Source of the DNA: Pyrocephalus nanus
Taxonomy: Eukaryota; Chordata; Aves; Passeriformes; Tyrannidae
Reading direction: 5' to 3'
Length of the DNA stretch: 64,000 bases
NCBI GenBank assembly: GCA_038380795.1
Contig: CM076269.1
Coordinates: 3,100,001 to 3,164,000 of the forward strand
Both the position numbers and the translations under genes were made by a program. Below are positions 35,984 through 47,779 of this stretch, piece by piece. The stretch's first letter is position 1; the number at the start of each line of letters is the position of its first letter. Under the pieces are notes generated by a model, which did no database searches, had not been told where the DNA came from, and saw only the letters and a program-made list of their open reading frames with translations.

Positions 35984-38900
35984 ATGGCACTCAGCAGAGG
36001 GGAGGGCTGAGTAACAGGTGGTATTTAGAGACTAATTAATATTTGTGAATAACAATGCGCTATTAGCAAGAAAACAAATCAGCCTGCTTGTGAATATTTA
36101 TGATGATGACTTTTCAACACTGCTTGGATGGCGCACTCCTTTTCCAGCTGCCGCGCCTCCTCTTGTGTCACAACATTTTACACCAGGGTGAAAACATTCC
36201 TTGCCGTGTGGATCCGTGCTGTGGGGTGGCAGCTGGCTGAGCAGCTCTGTGGAGTGTGTGCTTCTAGGAGAATATTCTCACCAGTTCGGTATTAGTGGGC
36301 CACTAGGTCCCAGACATTTAAAGTGTTCTTTGCTGGTGGAGTAAGCCAAACGAATTAGCTTGAGATTTCATCCCATCAGGAGCCAAGCCATGCACACAGA
36401 GACAGAGCTATGTTTGAAGAGAAAGCAGGTGTTAAAGGTTGTTCTCCCTCTTAATGTTGTGTGCGAGTATTTTACAGTAGATCAAACTTGCCTAATGTAA
36501 TCTTCATAATGCTTTCATTTAAAAAGCTCCCTGTGGTTTGTATTTGTGGAAGCTGAAAGAGCAGAATCTACTTTGTAGGTTGGTGAGGCGGGGTGTACGA
36601 TTGAACATGTGTTCACACTGTCATTTGGGAAAGATAATAGGTTTTTAACCTCTGTCAGTGTTAGACTGAGGTATTTATGGAGCTCTATTAAAGCCGTGCC
36701 TAGGCAGCTAACCTTGCAATACAGGTTTTTCACAATTTGCCATTTTCTTGTGATAAGTTGTGGCTTTCCTTGGCCCTTTGCTGCGTCAGACAGCATGTGA
36801 GCTTACCGAGGGGTGAGGAATTCCTCGCTGTTGTCAATGCTGCGTGAAAGGCTCAGGGATACTGGTATTGTCCGATCGGTACATCGCTGTCTCACAGATT
36901 GAAAAAGCAGCCTTGAAGACTTTCAGAAAATACTCTTCTGGACCTGGCACGTGGAAATTGGCAAAACCCACGGAGGTGGTGCTGGTGCTCTCAGCAGTAG
37001 AGGGGTGCAGGTGGAGATGCCAGGCTCTTGCTCAGGGGGGATGCAGCGTTGCACTTACTCTGGCCAGCCTGGTCTTGAGCTTGACTTGTGGGAGGGGGGA
37101 AGCTGTGCGTTACTCCAGTCTGCTAAAATCCTGTTGGTACCGTCTCTCTTTCGTCACTGGAGGCTTCTAACAGCCTAAATTAGCGTGATGGGGACTGCAG
37201 TGTGCTTCCCCGAGGAGGTTATCTCCTGTGAGCTGCCATCACCGCTTTCGTCACCGCTGATTATTTTGTTCTGTTAATGTTTAATCCTCAACAGCAAACA
37301 CCTCTCCCTGTATAAGCAGAACATCTGTTTTATGAAGTTGGCTATGATGTCCAGAACTGAGTCAGTGTAAAGTTTTAAATATGTGTCAGACAAACAGATG
37401 CAAAGAAATTCAGAGCTGAAGCGATCACTTTAGAGTGCACAGGTCCTCTTGTGGCAGGGATTTCCAGGTCTTAAATTGCATGTTAAGCAGTGCTTGGTAG
37501 GACTGAGAGTATTTTCTAACCTCATCTTAAAAATTCTTTTCTCTTTGTTATAATATTTCCAATGTAGAAGTGGTTTGTTGGGGATTTTTTTTGGTGACGT
37601 TTCCCCTTTTCTTATCAGTAAAGTCACTGTGGTGTACTTGAGAATAGTTGACTTGAACTGTCCCTGATATACAAATACAAAATCTACTTATGCTTTTGGG
37701 AGAAAGGAGTTTATAGTGAAATACATGAGTGTGTACCTTGGATGACTGCAGCTATGTCTGTTAGAACTATAGGAACCTCCACAGGGTTTTTAAAGAATAA
37801 ATTAAAAAAATAATGCATAAAAAGCAACTTAAAAATCAGCAGCAGAGACTGATATGTTTAGAGAAGATTAATAATTTCAAGTGTTGGCTTAGAGAAATTT
37901 CAAGCATTTTTTATGCATGTAAAAAAGGGTTGTGTTTTAAGTAGCTTAAGTATCCTTCTCTGTGTGCAGCACGTCCTGGGGTTTAACAAGCCACTTGCTG
38001 CTGGATGGATTCCACTCTCATGCTGTTGCCATTCTTACAGCAGACTGATGAAGAGAGTGGAAAGAGCCAGTACTGGAATATGGTCATCCTGTTAGTTTGG
38101 GGGAAGGGACAAACCAAATTTGTGTAATCTCTTTTCTTTAGTATGCTAATCTGGCTCATGAGCATCGAAGTGGATGTGTGCAGGCCTAGAAGAGGGCTTT
38201 TCTCAAATTTCCAGGGGCACGTGGCAGGAGGTGCCAGATGCTTGTCTGAAATTCGCACCTTAGGGATGGAAATCAAGTGTGGGACAAGCTAAAGGTGGGA
38301 GTTGGCGACCTTATACTGAGGGAAAAGTGCAGGGGTAGAAAATTGGCAGCATGTTGAAAGGGGGGAAAAAGGTGGGGCGTGTTCTAGGCAAAGGAGCTTG
38401 CAGGGGCAGAAGAAAGAGGGACAACTTAGTCAAAGTTATGGAAAACATAGAAAACATAGTGAGGAGCGCTGTGCATAGATATTGGCAGGGTAAGACCTCC
38501 AGGTTTATAACAGGAACACGCTCAAAATGATTGCAGGGAAGGCTGCCAGTGTGTGCCAGAAGTAAATATAGTAGTGTAAGCACTGCTACAGAGTCATTGA
38601 AGTCAACGCTGCATAACATAAATTGCATAATATATTTGTTTGTGAAGGTTATTAGAGTACAGTTTTAAATGGATCTGAGTCCTTGGAAAGGTGAGTGTAT
38701 TCTGGTTCTCTGGGCTGAGGTTTCCAATGCATCCCAGTCTGATCTGGGGCAGACTGCCAGCACAAGGGGGGGAGATTGCTGTTCCCCTCCTACCTGCTCC
38801 AGTGCTTGTCTGAGCAGCTCCTGAGCTGCTTCCACACCCTGTGCCAGGAGGAAGGGAACTGCCCTCTCCCCTCAAAAATGGGAATGAAGAGGGGAATTTT

Positions 38901-39799
38901 TGTTGTGCTGGTCAGCCGTGTTGGCGAGGGGATGAGAGAGGGTCTCCAAGGGACCTGTGTGGATGAGGGAATAGATGGGGGTACCTCTAAACACAGGGGG
39001 CAGTGGGCAGGCAGGCTGTCCTGGCCCTGTGTCCCACCTCTGAGCTGGAGCAAACCCTTTCCCTTCTCCCACCAAGGGTATGATGGTCAGTGCATGACGC
39101 AGCAACTGTCAGACACCCGGATTTCAGGGCGTTGTCACACTCCTTGTGAGAGTGCTGAAACTGTTTGCAAAATGAGTACTTCGTAAATGATAAAGACTAA
39201 ATAATGCATTCTGCGCATTTGCATAATTTTGAATCACTTATCCTTCTGAGGGATGTAGTTATTTGGCTCACGTTGAAGAACGCTTAGTGGTGTAATTGAG
39301 CTCAAGCCATCGGTTGCTGAGCTGACACTGAAGATAGGAGGTATGTTTGTGGGGAGACCATTCATGCTCCCTGGGATGTCTCTGGCACCACAGAGCAGAG
39401 CGGGTGAGACGGATAGGAGGCACAGTCAGAGCTGTGAAAGGGTCAGGATATATTTCAGAAAGGGCTTGAGACCGGGAACAGTCAAAGTGGGACTTATTTC
39501 CATGGTGATGGTGTGCAGGGTCATGACTTTGGGAGGCATTAGGAGAGGAATTTTTGGTCTGAGCTGGGTTGGATGGAGGGGTTACCAGTTGGAAGTGCTG
39601 GAGAAACGCACCTTTGTGCAGTCACAAGGTGCCAGCAAGCCAGAAGGGCAGGGCTGGGCAGAAGATGCTGAAGTGGGGTGACAGAGGAGGCAGGGAATCA
39701 CCTGAGAGCAATCTCCAAGAACTTGCCTGGTTTGGGTGGGCAAATGAGCCCTGACAGGGAGGTGGTGTAATTCATTTTTTATTGTCAGGGAAATAAACT
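35984..39799. other. non-coding stretch, no gene recognised
   Basis: No gene recognised. 36020-36120 and 39190-39240 are AT-rich and CNE-like. About 38290-38560 and 39350-39750 are purine-rich on the plus strand. They could be unrecognised old repeat, since the second leads into a CR1 piece, but I cannot align them. Confidence 0.5.
39190..39240 (+). promoter_or_regulatory. CNE-like segment with a perfect POU octamer
   Basis: ATTTGCAT at 39217-39224, extended to ATTTGCATAATTTT, with an ATGCATT variant at 39204-39210 upstream. Candidate regulatory element by motif and texture only. Confidence 0.25.
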
Positions 39800-39940
39800 T
39801 CAGGGATAGGGAAAGCTATTTAAGCCGCTGGATCAATGTTGGCAGGAAAACAAATGGATAAAAGCTGTTCAGGAATAAATGTTAGGCTGAAAGAAGTTTT
39901 TTAACTATTGGAGGAGCTCGGCTATGCAGTAGGCACTGGA
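39800..39940 (+). mobile_element. decayed CR1-type LINE fragment (3' region)
   Basis: The stretch reading GATCAATGTTGGCAGGAAAA, CAAATGGATAAAAGCTG, AGGAATAAATGTTAGGCTGA and AGAAGTTTTTTAACTATTGG matches, in order and spacing, my recalled consensus for the 3' part of old sauropsid CR1 elements. That consensus has a segment with 'acaaatggata', 'ctggccatgaataaatttaggctgga' and 'gtttttaaccatcagagga'. Plus orientation. It is short, diverged and without the terminal repeat. Identity is from memory of the family, not a search. Confidence 0.6.
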
Positions 39941-40315
39941 TATGGAGGCTGAGGAAGAGCACTGCCAGTGTGTGGGGGTCTGTTGCTGTGGTTGGGGTTC
40001 TTGGATGTGATAGATGTCATGGAGGGCCTGAGCGAGTGATCTGTAGAGGAAACACCTTTCCCACTTGCACCTGGTGGTGAATTTTTATGATTGTGTTGAG
40101 TCCGAGGAGGAAAAGGGAAATTGTCCCTTGGTGTCTTGGCTTTGAAAGTGCTGTAATGGGAATGTGTGCTTAACTGAACTGCTTCTTCCCCATGATGGAG
40201 AACTCATGTCATTAAGTGGAGTTTAAACGTTTGTGTTTTGCATTTAACCTGTGAATGTCTCTGCTGTTATGGTCACTTATGACACTTATGTTGTTGTTTT
40301 CTTTTTTTTCCCCAG

Positions 40316-40396
40316 GTATTTTTATGGCCTCTGTCACAGTGGTGTCTCAGTGTCTCCCAGGCATTTATGGATTTATTCTGAGAACGTTCCTGTGAG
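40316..40396 (+). other. possible 81-nt MIR-derived exon
   Basis: Upstream, TTGTTTTCTTTTTTTTCCCC runs into AG (40314-40315), a strong acceptor-like tract. Downstream, GAG|GTAGGG places a plausible donor at 40397. The interval is 81 nt, divisible by three, and one of its three frames is free of stops. Everything listed is seen in the sequence; actual splicing is inference. Confidence 0.2.
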
Positions 40397-40545
40397 GTAG
40401 GGAAACGTTATCACCTTCATTTTATAGACTGGGAACCGAGGCAGAGGGAGACAAAGGTTGCAGGAGTCTGTAGCACAGCCAGCAGTCAAAGGCTAATTGC
40501 CAGCAACTGCTTTATTGCACTAATCCCAAACCCAGCTACCTGTCT
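40316..40545 (+). mobile_element. MIR-family (CORE-SINE) element, amniote type
   Basis: An ancient tRNA-derived SINE, plus orientation. The order of conserved words is intact: ATGGCCTCTGTCACAGTGGT, GGATTTATTCTGAGAACG, CCTGTGAGGTAGGGAAACG, TTCATTTTATAGACTGGGAA, CGAGGCAGAGGGAGAC, AGTCTGTAGCACAGCC and TTGCACTAATC. These match the sauropsid MIR consensus (gtgaggtaggga..., cattttacagatggggaactgaggcacagag, gtctgtggcagagc, tgcactaacc). The CORE domain and downstream parts are present and the tRNA-like head is missing. It starts exactly after a strong polypyrimidine-CAG. MIR copies in amniotes are commonly hundreds of millions of years old, so this degree of preservation is good. Confidence 0.82.
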
Positions 40546-41329
40546 TTGGCTTTTTTTCTTTCTTTCCTTCTCCCCCCTTTCCCCCCCCTTTGAGTTTTAG
40601 TAGCAACAATCTGCAAGGAGCTGAGAGGACCTGTGGAAAATATGATTAGGGTTACTGGTGTCCTTTTTTTAACATTGTTACTTATGAGTTGAAATGCCTT
40701 TCTAAAAATATCAGCAGATCTGTTTATGTTAAATGATTAACATGTTTAGACTTCCACAGATAAGCTGCCATGCCTTTTGAGTCAGTAACTCCTTTATCCT
40801 ACCTGTCTAGGCTTGTGGCTGTTGAATTCTTACCCTGCCTAAGCTAATGCCATCCCAATCACCTAAAGCAATGCCAGGAATTTCATCATCCATGCAAAGA
40901 TCTGATTCGTGTCAAGACAGGTGTAAAGTTTCTCAAGCACACTTATGTATAATTACTATTTGACTTTATTTTTCGAAGATCTTTCCAAACCAGCGAAAAT
41001 GTTCAGCTTTGAGCTCCCAGATTCTCCCAGAAATTGGATTTCAGTGCCTGATTAGTGATGCTGATCCCTTTCAAAAGTATTGCAAAGTTCCTGACACGTG
41101 CGCGCACTGAATTACAATTTGCATCATAAAATCTAGTATAATGAGCAACAGCTTGAAAAATGTCTCTCTTTTCCCCTTCAAGTAAGGAATTTTTAAGTTA
41201 GGTGTCCCTTGAGCCCTTTTTTCACTTCAAGTTGGTATTTAAAGTGTGACTTTTACTACTTACAGAATTTTCTTAGATGTACAGCCATGTTATAAGTTAG
41301 GAATACACCAGCAGGCTCTGCCAAATACT

Positions 41330-41600
41330 TTTATTGTATATTAAAATCATCAACATTATTAAAGTTATAACATTGCAAAGGAATATTTAATGCCATCTTT
41401 CTAATTTCACAATCTGTAAAATAAAACACACACAATAGATTACGTTTATGCTCTTTGTTAATGTATATTACATGTCCTTGTGTCCCCAAGAATGAAGCCC
41501 TAATGACTCATGAACTGTCTCAAAGTGTACTAAATAAGATTAAAGAGCAGGCCAATGACCTTAACAGTCAATTAGGCTATGCATTACTCAGCCCAGTATT
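41330..41600. promoter_or_regulatory. CNE-like AT-rich segment
   Basis: AT-rich and stop-dense, with words such as ATTAAAATCAT, ATTATTAAAG and AATATTTAATG. Resembles conserved non-coding DNA in texture. Candidate only. Confidence 0.2.
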
Positions 41601-42895
41601 TGTGGAGTGTGGAAGAGAAGCAAAAACCCATTAGCTAAGATGCTGATGCTTGAAACAAACAACATTTCTGTAAAACCAGGAACCATTCCCGTCGCTTAAG
41701 TGGAGATTGAAGCACGTACTGTAGGTATGTCTTTGTGTTTGTGTGTTTGAAAGTGCTGCTGATGTGCTCCTGGGGATTGGAGAAAGCCTCCTGCCGGGAT
41801 TTTGGGCTCAAAGCCTTGTGGGACAGATCCTGCCCTCCCATGCTGCTGGGTTGGGCAATGGCAGGTGCAGCAGGAGGTGGTGCAGTAGGAGGTTTTGGGA
41901 TGTGCCACCTGAGAGGTTACGCAGAGACAACAGGGAGGGGGAGGGCAGCTTTCAGAAACCTCGTGTTTGGCAGAAGCAGCAGGCCAGGGAAGGAGGTGCT
42001 GGCGTGGCGTGTGGCACGCTTGGTTTTCCTCACAGGGGAGCCCAGCGTTGGCAGGATGGCATTTGGGTGCAGGTGGCAGTGTGAGCAGGAAGGCTCTGGG
42101 CTGCTGTGCCCGCTGGAGAAGAGAGTTCAAATATTGCATCCCCCTTTTCCCACAGCTCAGGGCTCGGGGGATGAACGGGTGCTGAGTACACAGTGGTACA
42201 GATGGGTCAGATCCCCTGTTCCCCACCAGTTCCTGCACTGGCTGCAGGCTCACCCTGTTCCATTGGAGTTGTCAGCAGGAAACCAGGCTGGCAGCAGGGC
42301 TGAGTGCATCCCAGCGACAGACAGGCTGACTCGGCGAGGTGCAAGCCTGGGCAGTGCCTGAATTACAGCAGCATCTCTGTCATCTTTAGGGTGACATTTC
42401 TGAACTAATCATCTGCACTTGGTTTTATGTTGGCATTCAGAAGTGTAGTAGAGCAGTGTGAGGCTGGAAACAGCCACTCCCCCCCCCGGGGAGGGCACTG
42501 CATGGTGACAGAGCTGAACCAAGAGCAGTGACATTGCGCGGGAGCTGAGGCGGCAGCTTGGCCGTGCTGCTCCTCAGCAAAACACTGGTCCTTGAGGGCT
42601 TCTCAGTTTTATAGCTCTTCCTTTCTGGTGTGTGCAGTTATGAATGCTTTCAGCTGACCCTGAGAAGGTCTTCTGTCATTCTTAAAGTAAACTCAGGTTT
42701 TAGGAAATAAAAGATGACAGGCTCAGTCCATAAACGCCGTGGCTGAAAGTACAGTTTGAGTGGCATGCGGTAGCATCTTTTAAAGTAAATCAACTTTTTT
42801 GAACATAAATTGGGCAGAATCTCCCTGATCTAGGTCATAGTTTATCTGTAGGGTTTTCTTTTAAGATAATTTCCTTAATAAAGTCTATCTGATCT

Positions 42896-42914
42896 GGGGG
42901 GGAGGGGACAGGGG
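42896..42914 (+). other. canonical G-quadruplex motif
   Basis: G7, A, G4, ACA, G4. Splitting the G7 as GGG-G-GGG gives four G3+ tracts with loops of 1, 1 and 3 bases, meeting the usual G3+N1-7 pattern. Formation in vivo is not shown. Confidence 0.6.
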
Positions 42915-44540
42915 AGCTTGGGAACAAACTGTACTTCTGCTCTTCAGATGAATGGGAGAAGAAAGAAAAGGAAGGCTTTCAATCACGTCAGGCTAAATCT
43001 AAAGCATCAAGGAATGATGTTACAGGAGAACCCCTGAAGATAAATTGTAACCTAGATTAGCAGAATACAGATTAGGTTTTCAGGAGTTTCGAGACAGCAG
43101 AGCATCCTGAAGCAATCTTTTGTCATTTGTTTAAATTAAAATTGTTGTATAGTTGCACTTTGAGGGATATATAAAAAATACCTGAAGTATCCATCTAAAT
43201 GTGACAGTCATGAGGTAATAAATTTATTAAAGGGAATACTGCTTGAACAGATTAAAAGAAAAACAAAGTTAGGGTTTTTAATTTGAACTAACTTTTGATG
43301 GGGAAGTACTGTATGTCTACATGATTATGGTTTGGAGGATTTTTATACAAGGAGCGTTACCACTGGAATCACAGTTAAAACTGAGACTTCTACATCATTA
43401 AGTTTTTTTTTCATTATGACTTCGGAGTATAAAACAATTGTCAGTGTGTCACAGTGTCCTCTTAAATACTTCAAACATTTTTACTCTTTAATTTACATTA
43501 TGGAAAATGATACCATGTTCTACCTGAAGGGGTGTTTTCTGTAATAGAGGTTATGTATTTCTGCAAAGTGTTGGCACAAAACTTGTGTGTTTAAAAAGTG
43601 ATTTGGTTGTGTTAATGCCACACTGGCTGGAACATATTAATACTTAAAGCAAAACAGCCAGTCACCCATTATTTTGCACTGTAATCCAGTGAGCAATATT
43701 TTCTGGCTGTACTTAAATGACAGGCTCAAAAGGGCATTGACGGAATTTGTTGGAGTAGCTCAGCCTTATTTATATGTGCCTATATATATTTTTGACTTAA
43801 GAGTCTTTGCAGGTCCTTTTATCTCACAAATAAGTGGATTGCTTTAATATATTGGAGCCCAAAGGGCATGACTGCTGTCCATTTAACCTGGCTTCACGTG
43901 GTGTGTGTTGGAGAATGTGTGTGGAGAGGGAAGGGTGGGGTTTAAAGCTCCAAATTCGCACTTGTAAAACTCCCTTCTGCTTTGAAGGTATTTGCTTTAG
44001 CTGTCTACAGGGATATATAGATTTTTCAAAAGTTTATTTATGAAAAAGAGGATCAGCAGATGTTGGAGACGTTACAAGATTTAACCATATTTGCAAAATT
44101 GAACGTGAGCTTTTAGCCCTCTGGTCTTTTTCATTTCCTTTTCTATTGCGTGATCAGTATACTGGTAGGTGGCTTTTGTGCTGTCACTTTACCTGTTTAA
44201 TTAATTTAGTTATCTGAGGGTTATGCAATAAAGGTAGAATCACCATAACTGGCAGCATAACCTTGTCATCTCACGGAGTCAGCACTTGCTCAAGCTCTGG
44301 CGCAACGGCTTTGAAAAGCTGCCACCCCATGTGTGTGTTTCCTAAACTCCAGACAAGTGCTGAACTCATTAAAAATACATGCTGCATAAGTTAATGTGCA
44401 TAAGGAGTTTTGGTACTTGAGATCTCCTTTGAGGCTGCATTTAACTCTAATTAACTCGGTTTCGTTCTATCTGCTATCAGCACAGGCTTGGCTGAAACCA
44501 GCCCAGTATTGGTTTTGGGCTTGGGGTTTGAAGCAGAGCC

Positions 44541-44702
44541 CGGCGGGGTGACGGGTTAAAAAAAAAACACACAAAGTCACGTTGTGACTGTGCCAGGGTT
44601 CCCGGGGCTGTTGCAGCTCCCAGGGCTGTGCATTCCCTGGGGCAGGGGGGCCACACCGAGCGGATGCGCAGCCCCCGTCGCGCTCGCGGGCAGAGCTCGG
44701 CG
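44541..44702. promoter_or_regulatory. short CpG-dense cluster
   Basis: Fifteen CpG dinucleotides counted in 162 bases, ten of them within 46 bases (44657-44702), in a window otherwise poor in CpG. An A10 run (44558-44567) sits inside. It is shorter than a classical CpG island but dense enough to suggest an unmethylated element, minor promoter or enhancer. No TATA box or exon can be tied to it. Confidence 0.4.
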
Positions 44703-46154
44703 TTCCTAAAGAGGCCTGAAATAATGAGGCTCGCTGAGCTGTGACTGAACAATTGTGTGACACCAAACTCCTCTGACTGAAATAGAGCCTGAATTGTTCC
44801 GCTGGTGGAGTAAGGAACGGCAAGCAGAGACTACCAGTATTTTCACTGTTCTGACTGTTCTCCCTGTTCGTACCTCGGTTTTATTCATCATTAACTCAAG
44901 GATGAGATCCGAGGATTCTCCTAATTATGATCTGTTTTTCAGGGGAGGCAGGCAGCAAGACAGGGATTACTGTGATAATTAATGGCATTTGTAGTAAAGA
45001 CAAGGAACCAGTAATACATGGATTGGAAATATTGAGTGGGTTTTTTGACCTGACAGTGTTGGAAATCAGGCTTTTTGTTATGTCCAGTAAAGTGGGTTTC
45101 ACTGAAAGCTGATACCAGTATTTTGTGAGGGAGAGTTTTGAGTGTATCACTCTGGGGGAAAATACTCACAGATCCATATTCAAGAGTAGGCTGCCGTATT
45201 TTGTGAAACTGGAAGAATGCATGGATTTGTTGCATTTTCATTACAAAAGAAAACTTTTTCCCCCCATTCCTTTGACTAGTACTAGGGTTTTAGTCTTGCA
45301 AAAAATTTTCTGGGTGGAAACATCAGGTAAAATGGATTCTGGATTTATACACTGAGGGGGGTGGGAACCACCACCCAGCAGTTTTTGAGTGTTCATCATT
45401 TCCTCAAAATTGGACCTTTCTAAGTATTTCAGGTTGGGTACACTAGCAATTGAGGCATTCAAATCACTAACTGCTTTTGAGAATGACAGCCAGAACCTCC
45501 ATTAACGTTGCATCTTCTGCCTAGGGGATCACAGAACAGAACTTGATGTGCCTTTGAGGATGGAAATGAAGCAGTTTAGGAAGTTTCTGTGCTTCAGCTG
45601 AGATGTGGTAACGGCACACAACCGTGCCTAGTTCGTTTTGCTGAAAAACAAAATAGAAATCACAGAGGATGATCTAAGGCTGTCTGTTTTGCTTTGCATA
45701 GAAGCAGGCTAGCAGTGCTCCTGTAGTATCTTGCCATGTCTCAGCTATGAGGATGGTAATTTCCAGTTGATGAAAGGTAAATTATAGCTAGAACAGGTGG
45801 ATGCCTTAAAATCGTAATGTGCTTCGAGATACTTGTCAGCGTTCATGGAGGAGTGGCACTTGCTGTGCTGGTTTGGACTGGTGGTCAGTCTAATTTGGTA
45901 CCCTACCCCTGGCAATGATCAGTGCTAGATAACAGGCAATCTGCAGGAAATTGTGGATTTGATTATCAGATGTTTTGTCTGCTGGACAAGTGCTGGCACT
46001 TTTTAAAATTTAATTTTTAAAACTAAAACAGGCCATTTTAGTCAATGAATGAGTCCCTTCTAAAATGCAGTTAAAATTTCTCTTTAAATCTTCCTTCACA
46101 GACAAAGAGTTTATTGTGTTTCTTAGAAGTGTTTTCCCTTCAGACATTTCATCT
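44703..46154. other. non-coding stretch, nothing recognised
   Basis: No gene or repeat recognised. Open frames at 44706-45462 are short, antisense to one another and without domains. Confidence 0.55.
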
Positions 46155-46206
46155 GAGGATTGGTCTAAACCATAAACAGTTTTCAACGTGGCTTAGACCA
46201 ATCTTT
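46155..46206. repeat. imperfect hairpin with a perfect 11-bp core
   Basis: GATTGGTCTAA (46158-46168) and its exact reverse complement TTAGACCAATC (46193-46203) form the core. Allowing one mismatch and G-U pairs, the stem extends to about 46155-46173 with 46188-46206 around a 14-base loop. It is shorter than a typical microRNA precursor and matches no microRNA I recall. Confidence 0.75.
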
Positions 46207-46272
46207 CTAAATGTTCTTCTGCATCTCCAAAAAGCCAGAGTCATGGTAAATGAATAGTCTGGAGTTGGTGTG

Positions 46273-46284
46273 TTTTTTTTTTTT
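46273..46284 (+). repeat. T12 homopolymer
   Basis: Twelve consecutive T, read directly. Confidence 0.95.
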
Positions 46285-46384
46285 CCCTAACATTATAGCT
46301 GAAAGGTAAAATACTAAATGGATATCATGTAGCTATTGTATTGCTTGAACGTGTCTTCACGTTAATTAAAATTATTTTAAACAA

Positions 46385-46900
46385 GGTGATAGGAGTAAAG
46401 TGCAGAGTAGAAAAAAGGATAGATCAGAAAAAGGAGATAAGATAGGTATATTCAAATAGGCAGAACCTGATGAAATTTGCCCTAGGGTACATCAGCACTA
46501 GCCAAGCAACCTTTGAACCATTTACAATTATCTTTTAGAAATTGGGAAGGGCAAGAGAGGTCCTGGAGGACTGAAAAGGGCAAAGGCATTACCTCTGTAT
46601 GAAAAAGGGAGAATCCAGGGAGTTATGGTTTAGTCTAACTGCAATGCTTAGGGAATTGGAACAAAGTTTTTAATCAGTTTCTAGGAATGTGGAGGATTAG
46701 AAGATGATAAGGACGAAGGGGGGCAGCAGTACCTCTGATGATGTGCTTTGACTTCAGTAACTTTTGGCATAACCTCACGTGGCATTTCTGTGGAATAGGA
46801 AAATAGATGTATTTAATTATACGGTAAATAACTGTTTAAGGACTGTGTTTGAAGAGTAACTTAACTGTAACTTACTTTGAAAATCGGGAAGAAGGGAGAT
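46385..46900 (+). mobile_element. decayed CR1-type LINE fragment (reverse transcriptase region)
   Basis: A second reverse transcriptase piece of CR1/L3 type, plus orientation. Words in the expected order are AACCTGATGAAATTTGCCCT, GGGTAC, GAACCATTTACAATTATCTT, GGTCCTGGAGGACTGAAAAG, GGCAAAGGCATTACCTCTGT, and a TTTGACTTCAG near 46750. These correspond to the family's PDEIHPRVL, SEPLAIIF, VPEDWRRANIVPIFKKG and (Y)LDFSKAFDTV motifs. The last holds a catalytic aspartate of polymerase motif A; here FDFS remains but the following AFD is lost. In-frame stops and indels are many, so the copy is dead. Decayed similarity continues to about 46870, where 'taactgtttaaggactgtgtttg' resembles the family's 'NWLKDRTQ' coding stretch. 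Boundaries approximate. Confidence 0.75.
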
Positions 46901-47779
46901 GGCATGAGGAATTGAGTGAATACACCCATGTTTGTCTTGGGCTGAGCTTTATTTGCTGTTCTCTTTACTGGTGTGGACAAGGGAATACTAACTAAATCTG
47001 CAAGTAAGCCCAAAACTGAGAGGGGCTCAGGCACTGTGAAGCACAGTTCGGAATTAAATGGCTGCGGGAGATTGAAAAGGCACGTGGAAATCTGCAAAAT
47101 GTAACTTACTGAGCTGAAATGAGGAAATATAAAGCGGAGAGGACGTGGTGGGGCTGCACAGCCGTGGAGGAGCACTCGGGGACAGGCTCTGGGTCGCCAC
47201 CTGTGCACCAGCTGATGGTTGCAGAGAGGACAAGCTCCATCTGGAGCGTTTGCAGAGGACAGTAATTAAAGGTAATGGTTCTGTTGCTGTCAGTGCTGCT
47301 GAGGCCCCAGACGTGGCTCTGTGTCCAGCTGCAAGGATTGGACATCAGGGAGCGTGGGTTGGCTTGAGGGCATCCCTGGATGTGGCTGTGGATGTTGTTG
47401 GAGCTGGGTCTGACCAGCCTGTGGATGAGGAGATGAGTGGTCAGTTGCTGTCTCAGCCGGGGGATGGACAGGAGGTTCTCCTAGTTTATGGAGAAGCTGT
47501 GACTTGAATCCCACTGGTGATCACAAGCATGAGGAAGGCATAGGCAAGTCAAAGAAGGTGCCAAAACCTGGGATGAATCAGGCTGGGGACTGGAGCAGGA
47601 GGTGTGTGAGTGGGGCCAAGGGGAGCAGGACTTCCCAGGCCTGGGGGAGGGAGGTCCTGAGCGCAGCCACCCGTCCCTTGCAGATGGATGAGGTGGTGGC
47701 AGTGTCCAGCTACTCTGCAGGGATGGGAAAGGAGGGAAAGTGCCCAGGATGCTGTAAGGAAAGTTCTGAAAGTTCAACT
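46901..47779. other. stretch between two CR1 pieces, nothing recognised
   Basis: If 46385-46900 and 47780-47915 derive from one CR1 insertion, this interval would be its decayed middle. I cannot align it. It is GC-richer (47140-47700), which gives opposing open frames up to 120 codons without domains. Confidence 0.4.

Larger units (their letters stand above)
40546..44540. other. non-coding stretch, GC-richer at 41.7-42.6 kb
   Basis: No gene recognised. 41735-42361 is open for 208 codons on the plus strand, the longest frame in the window. A 185-codon antisense frame overlaps it, and both reflect a GC-rich patch with few stops. C-rich runs (C6 and C8) lie at 40572-40588. 41330-41600 is AT-rich and CNE-like, and ATTTGCAT occurs at 41117-41124. 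Confidence 0.55.

Noticed and set aside
41735..42361. 208-codon plus-strand open frame, longest in the window
   Set aside because: It lies in a GC-rich patch with few stops, a 185-codon antisense frame overlaps it, and it has no domain or family resemblance.
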